A stretch of 64,000 nucleotides of DNA from Actinocatenispora thailandica (lineage in GTDB: Bacteria; Actinomycetota; Actinomycetes; Mycobacteriales; Micromonosporaceae), in assembly GCF_016865425.1 (NCBI RefSeq), contig NZ_AP023355.1:372001-436000 (forward strand). The letters run 5' to 3'. The translations under genes and the position numbers were made by a program. Shown here in pieces: positions 16,905 to 25,884 of this stretch (positions are counted from its first letter, which is position 1; the number at the start of each line of letters is the position of its first letter). The notes under the pieces were generated by a model that had not been told where the DNA came from, ran no database searches, and saw nothing but the letters and a program-made list of their open reading frames with translations.

Positions 16905-16953
16905 ATTCCTGTCCGGGATCCACCGGTACGGCACAGGAAGAAGGCTGCGCGGC

Positions 16954-17865
16954 ATGGCGCTCTCGGGCGAACAGTGGGACATCGAGGCCGGCGCGCACCG
17001 CGCCACCGTGGCCGAGGTCGGCGGCGGCATCCGGGCGTACGGGGTGCGCAGCGTCCCGGTGCTCGACGGGTACGGCACCGACGAGATCTGTCCCGGTGGC
17101 GCCGGCGCCCAGCTCGCCCCGTGGCCCAACCGGCTCCGGGACGGGCGCTACGAGTTCGGTGGCGGGCAGTACCAGCTGGCGTTGAGCGAGCCGGCCCGGC
17201 ACAACGCGATCCACGGGCTGGTTCGCTGGCTGCCGTGGCGGCGGCTCGCCGGTACCCCCGACTCGGTCACCGTCGGTTGCGCGCTGCCGGCGCAGCCCGG
17301 GTACCCGTGGCCGCTGGCGCTGACCACCCGGTGGACGGTGTCCGAGCACGGCCTGCGCGCCGAGCACAGCGTGCGCAACCTGGCCGACGGGCCGGCGCCG
17401 TTCGGCCTCGGCTGCCACCCGTACCTGCGGCTGCCCGGCCCGCTCGACGAGTGGCTGTTGCGGGTACCGGCCCGCACCCTGCTGCGGACCGACGAGCGCG
17501 GCCTGCCGGTGCGCACCGACCCGGTGGCCGGCAGCGAGTACGACTTCGGTACCTCCCGGCCGATCGGCGACACGGTGCTGGACACCGCGTTCACGAACCT
17601 GGCCCGGGGCGATGCCGGGACCGTCGAGGTGACGCTGACCAGCCCCGGCGGGCACACCGTGACGCTGTGGGCGGACGAGTCGTTCGGCTGGGTGCAGCTG
17701 TTCACCGGGGACACCGCGAAGCCTCCGCGGACCCGCCGGTCGCTCGCGGTGGAGCCGATGACCTGCCCGCCGGATGCGCTGCGCAGCGGCCAGGACCTGA
17801 TCGTGCTCGCGCCGGGCGAGACCTGGCGCGGCGCCTGGGGTATCCGCGCCACCATCGCCGGCTGA
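16954..17865 (+). CDS. Aldose 1-epimerase family protein
   Basis: Galactose mutarotase-like enzyme of 303 residues that should interconvert sugar anomers. The substrate Arg is in 'PWPNRLRDGRY', and histidines are in 'HNAIHGLVRW' (about residues 83-92) and 'GLGCHPYLRL' (about 150-159). The catalytic base Glu is in 'SLAVEPMTCPPDA'. Length is right for the family. GGAAG precedes the ATG. It stands alone between the HxlR gene and a convergent membrane-protein gene; the exact sugar is unknown. Confidence 0.9.
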   Translation: MALSGEQWDIEAGAHRATVAEVGGGIRAYGVRSVPVLDGYGTDEICPGGAGAQLAPWPNRLRDGRYEFGGGQYQLALSEPARHNAIHGLVRWLPWRRLAGTPDSVTVGCALPAQPGYPWPLALTTRWTVSEHGLRAEHSVRNLADGPAPFGLGCHPYLRLPGPLDEWLLRVPARTLLRTDERGLPVRTDPVAGSEYDFGTSRPIGDTVLDTAFTNLARGDAGTVEVTLTSPGGHTVTLWADESFGWVQLFTGDTAKPPRTRRSLAVEPMTCPPDALRSGQDLIVLAPGETWRGAWGIRATIAG

Positions 17866-17869
17866 GGAG

Positions 17870-17905
17870 CCCGCCCGAGCCCGGGTGGCCGGCACGCCGG
17901 GCGGG
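17870..17905. terminator. Hairpin between convergent genes
   Basis: CCCGCCCG (17870-17877) pairs with CGGGCGGG (17898-17905), with further GC pairing possible in the 20-base loop. It fills the 58-base gap between the convergent epimerase and membrane-protein genes. No T-run is present. Confidence 0.45.
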
Positions 17906-17923
17906 TGAGTGCCGTCCGCACTG

Positions 17924-18784
17924 TCAGGCGAGGCTGAGGCCCGGATCGGTGGCGAGGGCGACGGCCTGGTCGGCGGACACGGCGGGCTGCTTGGCCCGCG
18001 GTGTCGGTGCGTTCGGAAACTTCTCCGGCGGCACGTCGTTCGGGTCGATGTTGGACACCTCGACCGAGACGACGGTGGCCGGGTCCAGCCGCGTCGCGAC
18101 GTGGATGATGAGCGCGCCGTTCGGGTTGCGCTCGGTCCGGACCGTCACCGACAGTCCCTGCGAGTGCCGGGTCTCGCAGGCGAAGGTGCCCTTCTGGTAC
18201 CGGGGCGGGCCCGGCGTGGCGCAGCCCGCGACCTGTACGGCGTCGGTGCCCGCGGCCGGCATGATGCCGATGTCGATCGACCCGGTGCCGGCCTTGGTGG
18301 TCAGCAACGCCTTCGCCTCGTACCAGGTGTGCTGCCGCTGGATCAGCTGCAGTGGCGGGAACTCGTTGGTCGGTGCCGGGTAGCTGCGCACGCTGTACGA
18401 GGCGCCCGGCACGAGCTTCCCGAGCACGCTCTTGACCTCGTCGGTGAGCCGGGTGACGCGCTGCCCGGTGCTCTCCGCCGACTGCTGGTGCGACGGGCGG
18501 GGCGACGCCGTCCCGGCCCGGTCGGGACCCGGGGTGTGTCGCACGGTGGCCCGCGGTCCGGCCGGCACCGCTTGCCGGCCGTCGGAGCCGGGCTGCAGTG
18601 CGGCGACGCCGACGACCGTCGCGACGGCGGCGACCGCGGCCACCCCGGTACCGCCGAGGCCGACGGCGCGGCGACGGCGCAGCCGCCGGCCGTCTCGCAC
18701 CAGCCGGGCCCGGTCCAGCGCACCGGGCGGCAGCTGGTCCGGCAGCGCCCGCCGCAATACGTCCTTGATGTCGTCTTCATCCAT
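17924..18784 (-). CDS. Single-pass membrane protein, putative partner of the SigE-family sigma factor
   Basis: Protein of 286 residues with a short acidic cytoplasmic N-terminus (MDEDDIKDVLRRAL), an 'RRRR' stop and one membrane segment at about residues 41-62. A Pro/Ser/Thr linker and an extracytoplasmic domain of about 180 residues with two Cys follow. It starts 34 bases after the sigma factor gene and is surely co-transcribed. Position and topology suggest an anti-sigma or sensor role. However, no canonical zinc anti-sigma motif (HxxxCxxC) is present, so its function is inference. Confidence 0.75.
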   Translation of the reverse strand: MDEDDIKDVLRRALPDQLPPGALDRARLVRDGRRLRRRRAVGLGGTGVAAVAAVATVVGVAALQPGSDGRQAVPAGPRATVRHTPGPDRAGTASPRPSHQQSAESTGQRVTRLTDEVKSVLGKLVPGASYSVRSYPAPTNEFPPLQLIQRQHTWYEAKALLTTKAGTGSIDIGIMPAAGTDAVQVAGCATPGPPRYQKGTFACETRHSQGLSVTVRTERNPNGALIIHVATRLDPATVVSVEVSNIDPNDVPPEKFPNAPTPRAKQPAVSADQAVALATDPGLSLA

Positions 18785-18818
18785 CTCGTTCAGCGCTCCA
18801 CGGTGTCGGGACGGCGGG

Positions 18819-19310
18819 TCAGGCCGTTGTCAGCTGGTGACGTAGGGCGGCGAGGCCGCGGGCGCACTGGCTCTTCACGGTGCCGGTCGAGCAGCCCAGC
18901 AGGCGGGCGGTCTGCTCGATGGACTGGTCCTCCCAGTACCGCAGCACGATCGCGGCACGCTGTCGCGGCGGCAGCGTGGCGAGTGCCTGCTCGGCGGCGA
19001 GCCGGTCGTCGGTGCCGGGCGCGTGATCGGCGACGAGGCGTTCCGGGGTGCGTTCGGAGGGCCGTTCGCGCCGGGTGAACCCGCGCCGCCGCTCGTCGGC
19101 GAGGCAGGTCACCACGATCCGCCGGACGTACGCGTCGGCGTTGCCGGCGCGGTGCAGCCGGGGCCAGCGCAGGTACAGCTTGGTCAGTGCGGCGGCGACC
19201 ACGTCCTCGGTGAGGTGCCAGTCGCCGCAGAGCAGGTAGCCGAACCGGCGGAGCGCGTCGTAGCGCGCCTCGACGAATTCTCCGTACTCTTCGTCGTCAG
19301 TACGTTGCAC
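18819..19310 (-). CDS. RNA polymerase sigma factor, SigE family (ECF)
   Basis: ECF-type sigma factor of 163 residues. Region 2 is seen in 'YDALRRFGYLLCGDWHLTEDVVAAALTKLY' and 'WPRLHRAGNADAYVRRIVV'. Region 4 is 'LPPRQRAAIVLRYWEDQSIEQTARLLGCSTGTVKSQCARGLAALR', a clear helix-turn-helix that reads -35 elements. GTG 19310 follows GGGAGG with six-base spacing. Upstream, two GGTTGCC words (19373-19379 and about 19385) may mark an autoregulated -35 on this strand. The downstream membrane protein is its likely regulator. Confidence 0.92.
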   Translation of the reverse strand: MQRTDDEEYGEFVEARYDALRRFGYLLCGDWHLTEDVVAAALTKLYLRWPRLHRAGNADAYVRRIVVTCLADERRRGFTRRERPSERTPERLVADHAPGTDDRLAAEQALATLPPRQRAAIVLRYWEDQSIEQTARLLGCSTGTVKSQCARGLAALRHQLTTA

Positions 19311-19531
19311 GCGGTGCCTCCCGCCCGGGGTCGATGCCCGTCACCGGTACGTACGTGTCCCGGCGCACAAAAGGTTGCCTGCCCGGTTGCCGTTGGGGAA
19401 CCTTCGAGTGGCCCGGCCGTCCGCCGCCGGCTCGCCGGGCGGATCAGGCGCCGTGGTGTCGACGCGCAGGGCGCGCCCGACCCGACCGCTACTCTGTTGA
19501 GCGGACGAGACGGGAGAAGGGTCGTGAGGTC

Positions 19532-19822
19532 GTGATCTTCAAGGCGGTACGGGAAGGCAAGCCGTACCCCGAGCACGGCATGTCCACGAAGCAGTGGGCC
19601 GACATCCCGCCCCGGCCGGTCCGCCTCGACCAGCTCGTCACCACCAAGCGCAATCTCGCCCTGGATCGGCTGCTCGCCGAGGACTCCACCTTCTACGGTG
19701 ACCTGTTCCCGCACGTGGTCGAGTGGTCCGGCGCGCTCTACCTGGAAGACGGCCTGCACCGGGCGCTGCGCGCCGCGCTGCAACAGCGCACCTCCATCCA
19801 CGCCCGGGTCCTGGTGCTCTGA
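19532..19822 (+). CDS. Conserved small actinobacterial protein (ParB/VapB-like)
   Basis: Protein of 96 residues. I recognise the conserved actinobacterial family with 'QWADIPPRPVRLDQLVTTK', 'LLAEDSTFYGDLFPHVV' and 'LYLEDGLHRALRAALQQR'. Some databases have labelled it a VapB-type antitoxin, but no toxin gene is next to it. The DGLHR stretch resembles the ParB/sulfiredoxin DGxHR motif, so a nucleotide-binding fold is possible. GTG 19532 is the start; a TACTCT -10 lies at 19490-19495. Real function unknown. Confidence 0.75.
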   Translation: MIFKAVREGKPYPEHGMSTKQWADIPPRPVRLDQLVTTKRNLALDRLLAEDSTFYGDLFPHVVEWSGALYLEDGLHRALRAALQQRTSIHARVLVL

Positions 19823-19844
19823 CCGGCCCGCCGGTGCGCCGCCG

Positions 19845-20735
19845 TCAGCGGGCGTGCGCGGTGACGAACGCCTGCACCGTCTGCTGGTACAGGTCCGGCT
19901 CCTCCAACTGCGGGTAGTGCGCCGAGCGTGGAAACAGCTCGACCCGGCCGCCGGGCACCTCGCCCCGGAACGCCGCCAGCTGGGATGGCCCGGTCACCAG
20001 GTCGTAGCGACCCTTCATCAGCAGTGCCGGTACCGCCAGCCCGGGCAGCAGGCCGACCATCGAGGCGAGCACGTCCGGTGCGGCGAGCAGCCGGCGGGCG
20101 GCGGCGTCGCCGCGGTCGCGCAACTCGGCCGGGAAGGCGCTCGCCAGCGTCGCCGCCAGCGCCGCGCGCGCCTCCGGCCGGTGCACGTACAGCTCCAGGT
20201 GCCGCTCGCCCAGCCCGGCGAGCAGGTCGGCCACCTCCCAGTGCTCGAACCGGGGCGCCGCGGCGAGGTTGCGGCACCGCCGCGCCGACACCGGATCGCC
20301 CAGCTCGGTGAACAGCGGTGCGGCGGCGAGCAGTTTCGCCCGGTCCGCCTCGGCAAGATCCCACCCGGGGTTCTCGAACAGCACGGCGGTGACCCGCTCC
20401 GGGTGCCGGTGCGCGTACCGCAGGGCCATCCGGCCGCCGAACGAGTGGCCGAGCACCGCCCACCGCTGGATGCCCATCGACTCGCGCAGCGCCTCGCAGT
20501 CGGCGATCACGTCGGACTCGGCGAGCGTCTCACCGTCCGACAGCGGCGCCGAGCGCAGCGTGCCGCGCTGGTCCAGCCCGATCAGGTGCAGCCGCTGGCC
20601 GAGCCGCTCGCCCTGCCACTGCATGAACTCGTAGCAGCCCATCCCCGGCCCGCCGTGCAGGTACAGCAGCGGCGCGGCGCCCGGCTTGCCCCGTACATCC
20701 AGGAACAGCCGACCGTCCGAGGTACCCGCATGCAT
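19845..20735 (-). CDS. Alpha/beta hydrolase, proline iminopeptidase-like
   Basis: Hydrolase of 296 residues. 'LYLHGGPGMGCYEF' (about residues 24-37) is the HGGP oxyanion-hole motif of prolyl aminopeptidases, and 'DQRGTLRSAP' follows. The nucleophile Ser is in 'LGHSFGGRMA', the acid is probably in 'KGRYDLVTG', and the His is in 'SAHYPQLEEP'. TAGGGT (20743-20748) lies seven bases before the ATG, so it may have its own leaderless promoter although it follows the MarR gene by only ten bases. Substrate unproven. Confidence 0.88.
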   Translation of the reverse strand: MHAGTSDGRLFLDVRGKPGAAPLLYLHGGPGMGCYEFMQWQGERLGQRLHLIGLDQRGTLRSAPLSDGETLAESDVIADCEALRESMGIQRWAVLGHSFGGRMALRYAHRHPERVTAVLFENPGWDLAEADRAKLLAAAPLFTELGDPVSARRCRNLAAAPRFEHWEVADLLAGLGERHLELYVHRPEARAALAATLASAFPAELRDRGDAAARRLLAAPDVLASMVGLLPGLAVPALLMKGRYDLVTGPSQLAAFRGEVPGGRVELFPRSAHYPQLEEPDLYQQTVQAFVTAHAR

Positions 20736-20745
20736 GGTCCCGACC

Positions 20746-21270
20746 CTAGCCGCGCGGATCGTGCGGACGGTGCCGAACGGGTACCGCGGTCACCCGGTCA
20801 GCGCGGGCGGTCTCGGTGTCGCTGTCGATCTCCTCGATCAGCCGGGCCAGCGCCGGTAGCGCGGCGCGCAGCGCGGCCCGCTGCTCCCCGTCGAGCCGGG
20901 CCTGCGCCCGGCTCAGGATCCGTTCGTTGGTGCTCTCCCACCGGGCGAGCGCCGCGTCGCCGTGCGCGGTGAGCGTGAGCCGGATCGTACGGCGGTCCGC
21001 GGGGTCGTCGTCACGCCGCACCATCCGGGCCCGGACCAGCGCGTTGACCAGTGTCGTCACCGTGTTCGGGGCGATCCGCAGGGCGCGGGCGAGCTCGCCC
21101 GGCCGGCTGCCGGGGCGCTCCGCGAGCCGGGCCATCAGCTCCAGCTGGGCCACCGACAGCGGGTTGTCCGGGGCGCTGGCCCGGGCGGCCCGGCGCATCG
21201 AGCGGCGCAGCCGGGCGACGGTGTCGGCGAGCCGCCGACCGACCTGCTCGTCGGTGCTGGCCTCGGTCAC
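20746..21270 (-). CDS. MarR-family transcriptional regulator
   Basis: Winged-helix regulator of 174 residues. 'GSRPGELARALRIAPNTVTTLVNALVRARMVRR' is the helix-turn-helix and 'DDPADRRTIRLTLTAHG' is the wing with the conserved DRR. It begins 45 bases after the stop of an EmrB/QacA-like exporter and ends ten bases before the hydrolase gene, so the three form one unit. It most likely represses the exporter operon by binding at 22721-22753. Confidence 0.9.
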   Translation of the reverse strand: MTEASTDEQVGRRLADTVARLRRSMRRAARASAPDNPLSVAQLELMARLAERPGSRPGELARALRIAPNTVTTLVNALVRARMVRRDDDPADRRTIRLTLTAHGDAALARWESTNERILSRAQARLDGEQRAALRAALPALARLIEEIDSDTETARADRVTAVPVRHRPHDPRG

Positions 21271-21315
21271 GGTGGGTCCTCACTGGGCGGCGACGGACGC
21301 CGGCGGGCCGCCCCG

Positions 21316-22728
21316 TCAGGGCCGCTGCGCGCGGGCAGCGGGTCGGTCCGCGCTGACCAGCGTGACGATACCGGCGGCCACCGCGACAATTCCGAGCAGG
21401 CCGCTGGACAATTGCACGCCGGCGCCGCCGCCGACGTGCAGCACCAGCGTGACCAGCGCGACCCCCAGCGCGGTGCCGAGCGCGCGCGCCGTGTTCACCA
21501 GGCCGCCGGCGCTGCCGGCTGCCCGCTGCGGTACCGCCGCCATCACCGCCGCGTTGTTCGCCGGGGTGAAGATCCCCAGCCCGAACCCGGTCGCGAACAG
21601 CCCCGGGACCAGCACCGCGGGCGCGGCACCCAGCAGCGCCGGTACCGCCATGCCGGCGGCCGCGAGCCCCAGTCCGAGCGCGCCGCGGGCCCGGTTGCCG
21701 ATCCGCGCCGGGAGCAGCCGGCCGCCGAGCACCGCGGCCAGCGCGAACCCGAGCGGCAGCGCCGTCAGGTACGGACCGGTCGCGGCGCCGGGCACCCCGA
21801 CGGCGGCGAGCGCGTACGGCCCGAGCACCAGCGGGCCGAACAGCACCAGGTAGCCGAGCAGTGCCGCGATCAGCCCGCCGCCGAGGACCGGCCGGCGCAG
21901 TTGGTCCAGCGCCAGCAGTGGCTCGGAAGCGCGCCGTTCCCGGGCGACGAAGGCGGCCACCGCGGCGGCGGCGAGCACCGCAGCGGCGATCGGCACGACG
22001 GCCGGTACGGACAGCCCGGAGCCGGCGGAGATGGCGAGCAGTGCGGCGGTGGTCGCGGTCGCCAGCAGCACCACCCCGCCGGTGTCGAACCGGCCGATCG
22101 GCCGGGCGTGCCGGGTGCGTGGCAGCAGGTACCGGCCGGCGATCAGGCCGGCGATCCCGACCGGCAGGTTGATCATGAACACCCAGCGCCAGCCGACCCC
22201 GTGCACCAGCAGGCCGCCGACCGTCGGACCGAGCGCCAGGCCGATCGCCTGCGCGGCCGCCTGGGTGCCCAGCGCCGAGCGCAGCCGGTTGCCGGGCACG
22301 CTGGTGGTGATCAGCGCGACGCTGTTGGCCTGCAGCATCGCCGCGCCGACGGCCTGCGCGACGCGGGCCGCGACCAGTACCGGCAGCGTCGGGGCCAGCC
22401 CGCAGCCGACCGAGGCGGCGGTGAACAGCCCGAAGCCCAGCAGGTACATCGCCTTGCGGCCGGCGGCGTCGGAGATCCGCCCGGCGGGTACCAGCAGCGC
22501 GGCGAGGGTGACCAGGTAGCCGAGCGAGACCCATTCGATCGCGGCGAGCGAGGTGTGGAAGTGGCGCCCGAGTGCCGGGAACGTCAGGGTCACGATGCTC
22601 GCGTCCAGTTGGCCCATGAACGCACCGAGGCACACGGTGGCGACCGCGAACCAGGGCGCGTACCGCGAGCTGCGTATCGCCTCGGGGCGCGGTCGTTCCG
22701 CCAGGAGCACCGCCACTTCGTTCTGCAT
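21316..22728 (-). CDS. MFS transporter, DHA2 (EmrB/QacA) drug exporter
   Basis: Exporter of 470 residues with about 14 predicted helices. 'LGAFMGQLDASIVTLTFPALGRHF' (about residues 33-56) is the DHA2 helix-1 motif, 'GRISDAAGRKAMYLLG' is motif A, and 'IGLALGPTVGGLL' is motif C of antiporters. It heads an operon with MarR and a hydrolase. The ATG at 22728 lies inside a tandem operator-like repeat, implying a short or absent leader. Probable proton-driven drug or metabolite efflux. Confidence 0.92.
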   Translation of the reverse strand: MQNEVAVLLAERPRPEAIRSSRYAPWFAVATVCLGAFMGQLDASIVTLTFPALGRHFHTSLAAIEWVSLGYLVTLAALLVPAGRISDAAGRKAMYLLGFGLFTAASVGCGLAPTLPVLVAARVAQAVGAAMLQANSVALITTSVPGNRLRSALGTQAAAQAIGLALGPTVGGLLVHGVGWRWVFMINLPVGIAGLIAGRYLLPRTRHARPIGRFDTGGVVLLATATTAALLAISAGSGLSVPAVVPIAAAVLAAAAVAAFVARERRASEPLLALDQLRRPVLGGGLIAALLGYLVLFGPLVLGPYALAAVGVPGAATGPYLTALPLGFALAAVLGGRLLPARIGNRARGALGLGLAAAGMAVPALLGAAPAVLVPGLFATGFGLGIFTPANNAAVMAAVPQRAAGSAGGLVNTARALGTALGVALVTLVLHVGGGAGVQLSSGLLGIVAVAAGIVTLVSADRPAARAQRP

Positions 22729-22753
22729 CAGAACTATTCTGCAACGGAACTAC
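22721..22753 (-). promoter_or_regulatory. Tandem operator over the exporter start codon
   Basis: TTCTGCATCAGAACTA (22721-22736) is followed, 17 bases on, by TTCTGCAACGGAACTA (22738-22753). Each copy holds a TTCTG/(C)AGAA-type dyad; AGAACTATTCT (22730-22740) is itself palindromic. The array covers the ATG of the exporter. It is the best candidate site for the MarR protein of this operon. Confidence 0.55.
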
Positions 22754-22939
22754 CCCGGTTTGGCAACCGGTCCGGGGCGTTGCGTCCACCACGTCGCAAC
22801 CCCCTGACGTGGGAAGTAGGCTCACAATCGGCCTGCAACGTGGCGGCCGCTCGGGCTCGGGTCACGGCACCCGCCGTGGACCCACGGGTCGGTCGCGCGG
22901 CAGCGGGGCGTTCGCGGCGACCGTGGGGGAGAGTGCCCG

Positions 22940-24310
22940 GTGATCAGCGTCTTCGATCTGTTCAAGATCGGCATTGGACCATCCAGCTCACACACCGTCG
23001 GCCCGATGCGCGCCGCGGCCCGGTTCGCGCACGGCCTGAAGGCCGACGGCCTGCTCGCCGGCACCGCCCGGATCCGCTCCGAGCTGTACGGGTCGCTCGG
23101 CGCCACCGGGCACGGCCACGGCAGCGAGGCCGCGGTCCTGCTCGGACTGTCCGGCGAGGACCCGGAGACCGTCGACACCGACACCGTCGCCGACCGGGTC
23201 GCGGCGATCCGGGCGACCGGCCGGCTGACCGTCCTCGGTACCCACGAGGTCGACTTCCACGACCACGACGACCTGATGCTGCACCGGCGCCGCTCGCTGC
23301 CGTTCCACCCGAACGGGATGATCTTCACCGCCTACGATGCGGCCGGCGCGGTGCTGCGCACCCGGACGTACTACTCGGTCGGCGGCGGGTTCGTGGTGGA
23401 CGAGACGGCCACCGGCGCGGACCGGATCAAGCCGGACGACACCCCGGTGCGCTACCCGTTCGGCACCGGCGCCGAGCTGCTCGGACAGGCCTCCGCGGCC
23501 GGCGCTTCGGTCAGCGAGGTGATGCTCGCGAACGAGCTGTCCTGGCGCACCGAGCCGGAGGTTCGTGCCGAGCTGCTGCACATCTGGGCGGTCATGCAGG
23601 ACTGCGTCCGGCACGGCTGCGAGACCGAGGGCACCCTGCCGGGCAGCCTGAAGGTGCACCGGCGCGCCGCCGAGATGCACCGCACCCTGACCGGCGAGCA
23701 CTTCACCACCGACCCGCTGCGGGTGATGGACTGGGTGACGCTGTTCGCCCTCGCCGTCAACGAGGAGAACGCGTCGGGCGGCCGGGTGGTCACCGCACCC
23801 ACCAACGGCGCGGCCGGCATCGTGCCCGCGGTCCTGCACTACTACTGGCGGTTCGTGCCCGGATCCGACGACGCCGGGGTGGTCCGCTTCCTGCTCACCG
23901 CCGGCGCGATCGGGGCGCTGTTCAAGCAGAACGCGTCGATCTCCGGCGCCGAGGTGGGCTGCCAGGGCGAGGTCGGCTCGGCCTGCTCGATGGCTGCCGG
24001 CGGCCTGGCGGAGGTGCTCGGCGGTACCCCGGAGCAGGTGGAGAACGCCGCCGAGATCGCGATGGAGCACAACCTCGGCCTGACCTGCGACCCGGTCGGT
24101 GGCCTGGTGCAGATCCCGTGCATCGAACGCAACGCCGTCGCCTCGATCAAGGCGATCACCGCGGCCCGGATGGCGCTGCGCGGCGACGGCCGGCACCACG
24201 TCTCGCTGGACAAGGTCATCAAGACGATGCGCGAGACGGGCGCGGACATGAAGGTCAAGTACAAGGAGACGGCGCGTGGTGGCCTCGCCGTCAACGTCAT
24301 CGAGTGCTGA
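22940..24310 (+). CDS. sdaA: L-serine dehydratase (ammonia-lyase), iron-sulfur, single chain
   Basis: Converts L-serine to pyruvate and ammonia (456 residues). It starts '[21 protein letters not shown]', the beta domain of this 4Fe-4S enzyme. The alpha domain follows with '[14 protein letters not shown]' and '[20 protein letters not shown]', and '[20 protein letters not shown]' carries cluster cysteines. Both domains are fused, as in the type-II one-chain form. GTG 22940 follows a GGGGGAGAG ribosome-binding site. It stands alone; the 210 bases upstream hold only the exporter operator. Confidence 0.95.
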   Translation: MISVFDLFKIGIGPSSSHTVGPMRAAARFAHGLKADGLLAGTARIRSELYGSLGATGHGHGSEAAVLLGLSGEDPETVDTDTVADRVAAIRATGRLTVLGTHEVDFHDHDDLMLHRRRSLPFHPNGMIFTAYDAAGAVLRTRTYYSVGGGFVVDETATGADRIKPDDTPVRYPFGTGAELLGQASAAGASVSEVMLANELSWRTEPEVRAELLHIWAVMQDCVRHGCETEGTLPGSLKVHRRAAEMHRTLTGEHFTTDPLRVMDWVTLFALAVNEENASGGRVVTAPTNGAAGIVPAVLHYYWRFVPGSDDAGVVRFLLTAGAIGALFKQNASISGAEVGCQGEVGSACSMAAGGLAEVLGGTPEQVENAAEIAMEHNLGLTCDPVGGLVQIPCIERNAVASIKAITAARMALRGDGRHHVSLDKVIKTMRETGADMKVKYKETARGGLAVNVIEC

Positions 24311-24355
24311 ACCCGGCGTCATCCGGCACCCGGCCCGGCGTCGGCGGGCGCCGGC

Positions 24356-24407
24356 AGGTGAGTTTCACCTCTTGGTTACGGCGTCGTAGGCTACTAACCG
24401 GTAGCAT
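24356..24407 (+). promoter_or_regulatory. Promoter and dyad upstream of hemolysin III gene
   Basis: AGGTGA (24356-24361) and TCACCT (24365-24370) form a perfect inverted repeat with a three-base centre. TAGCAT (24402-24407) is a -10 box six bases before the ATG, predicting a leaderless mRNA. A second -10-like TAGGCT lies at 24387-24392. Confidence 0.5.
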
Positions 24408-24413
24408 CGTTGG

Positions 24414-25094
24414 ATGACCGCCACGACGCTCGGCGCCAGCGCCGCGAAGGATCCGTACGCAAGGCCGCGGATGCGCGGCTGGCTGCATGCCTACGCCGTC
24501 GGCGTCGCCGCCATCTGCGGGGTCGTCCTCTGCTCGGTGGCGGCGACCCGCCCGGGCTGGCTCGCGTTCGCCAGCTGCCTGGTCTACTCGGTGACCATCT
24601 GCGGGCTGTTCGGCACCAGCGCGCTCTACCACCGGCACGTGTGGGGGCCGCGCGGCTACGCGGTGATGAAGCGGCTCGACCACTCGATGATCTTCCTGTT
24701 CATCGCCGGCACGTACACGCCGTTCAGCCTGCTGTTGATGCCCCGGCACACCGCGCTGATCGTGCTGTCGGTGGTGTGGGGCGGCGCGCTGCTCGGGGTG
24801 GCGCTCAAGATGGCCTGGCCGCGGGCGCCGCGCTGGCTGTCGGTCCCGCTGTACATCGCGCTCGGCTGGGTGGCCGCGTTCGTGTTCCCGGACATCGTGC
24901 ACGGCGGTGGCTGGGCGCCGTTCGCACTGCTGCTCGCCGGCGGCGTGGTGTACAGCCTGGGCGCGCTCTGCTACGCGCTCAAGCGGCCGAACCCGTGGCC
25001 GCGCACGTTCGGCCATCACGAGTTCTTCCACGCCGCGACGCTGATCGCCGCCGCCTGCCACCACGTCGCCGTCTACTTCGCGGTGCTCGCCTAG
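24414..25094 (+). CDS. Hemolysin III family (PAQR-like) membrane protein
   Basis: Seven-helix membrane protein of 226 residues. Conserved family positions are 'SALYHRHVW' (about residues 63-71), 'RLDHSMIFLFIAGTYTPF' (about 83-100) and the C-terminal 'GHHEFFHAATLIAAACHH', whose Ser/Asp/His residues form the putative metal site of PAQR/TrhA hydrolases. Members are linked to lipid homeostasis; the hemolysin name is historical. It begins six bases after a -10 box and has no Shine-Dalgarno, consistent with leaderless expression. Confidence 0.92.
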   Translation: MTATTLGASAAKDPYARPRMRGWLHAYAVGVAAICGVVLCSVAATRPGWLAFASCLVYSVTICGLFGTSALYHRHVWGPRGYAVMKRLDHSMIFLFIAGTYTPFSLLLMPRHTALIVLSVVWGGALLGVALKMAWPRAPRWLSVPLYIALGWVAAFVFPDIVHGGGWAPFALLLAGGVVYSLGALCYALKRPNPWPRTFGHHEFFHAATLIAAACHHVAVYFAVLA

Positions 25095-25184
25095 CGGTGT
25101 ACGGCGGGAGAACGGGCGGGGACACCGGTGCGCGGCGCCGGCAGCGGTCTTTCGGTGCTGGCCGACATCGGTTAGCGTCCCGGC

Positions 25185-25604
25185 GTGCAACCCAACCAGC
25201 TGCCGCCGCAGGCCGGCGCCGTCCTCAACATCACGACCACGAAGCCGGTCCTCGCCTGGATGATGGCGTTCACGCCGCCCCGGGTGAGCCTGAACGGCCA
25301 GGAGATCAAGCTCCGCTGGGGCCAGAACCAGGTGCCGGTCCAGCCGGGCCGCTACGACATGCAGATGTACGTCCCGTACCTGTGGCGCATCGGCCAGGCG
25401 GGGATGCCCGTCGACGTGTACCCGGGCGCCCAGGTACCGGTGTTCTACGCCGCACCGTGGTGGGCCTACATGGGCGGCGCCATCGGGCACCAGCCGGTGG
25501 AGTCGCCCGGCAAGACCGTCGCGATCACGATCAACGTGGTGGCGCTGGTACTGCTGTTGCTGATCGTCGTCTGCAGTTGCGGCGGCGTGTTGACGTCCAA
25601 CTGA
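25185..25604 (+). CDS. Tail-anchored hypothetical protein
   Basis: Protein of 139 residues that I do not recognise beyond similar actinobacterial hypotheticals. It has an N-terminal Pro/Gln-rich stretch, a central beta-rich part ('VSLNGQEIKLRWGQNQVPVQPGRYDMQMYVPYLW') and one C-terminal membrane segment at about residues 112-134 ('NVVALVLLLLIVVCSCGGV'). It looks like a cytoplasmic domain anchored by its tail. GTG 25185 is six bases after a TAGCGT -10 (25173-25178), so the mRNA is predicted leaderless. It is the last gene before the rRNA promoters. Confidence 0.7.
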   Translation: MQPNQLPPQAGAVLNITTTKPVLAWMMAFTPPRVSLNGQEIKLRWGQNQVPVQPGRYDMQMYVPYLWRIGQAGMPVDVYPGAQVPVFYAAPWWAYMGGAIGHQPVESPGKTVAITINVVALVLLLLIVVCSCGGVLTSN

Positions 25605-25657
25605 CCGGGTCGTCCGGGGTCGGGTGTCGGCTGTGAGCGCGGACACCCGACCCCGGT

Positions 25658-25687
25658 TTGACGCCCGGATCCGCCATCGCGTAACTT
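25658..25687 (+). promoter_or_regulatory. rRNA operon promoter, upstream copy
   Basis: TTGACG (25658-25663) and TAACTT (25682-25687) are 18 bases apart. It is the first of three promoter-like sites in the 700-base gene-free stretch ahead of 16S. Confidence 0.5.
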
Positions 25688-25867
25688 TCTCTCTGCCCGC
25701 GGGGCACCGGACGAAACCGAGCCGCCGAGGCGGCCGGGTTGGACGGCTCGCGGGACATCCCAAGGTAAGGACGATCTGATCGGCCTGCCTGGGGTGCGCT
25801 GACCGAGTCGGTCGCGGAGGTTCCGCCCGAGGGTTACGACCCCGGTGGCAGCCCCCGGGAGCGGCCA

Positions 25868-25884
25868 GGTAAGCTTGGACGAGC
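25868..25884 (+). promoter_or_regulatory. rRNA operon promoter, middle copy
   Basis: The -10 TAAGCT (25870-25875) sits in GGTAAGCTTGGACGAGCA, which matches the core of the downstream promoter at 26065-26082 at almost every position. No good -35 is visible, so this may be a weaker or decayed duplicate. Confidence 0.45.

Noticed and set aside
19532-19822. Toxin-antitoxin locus
   Set aside because: The small protein has been labelled VapB-like in databases, but no PIN toxin or other partner is adjacent.
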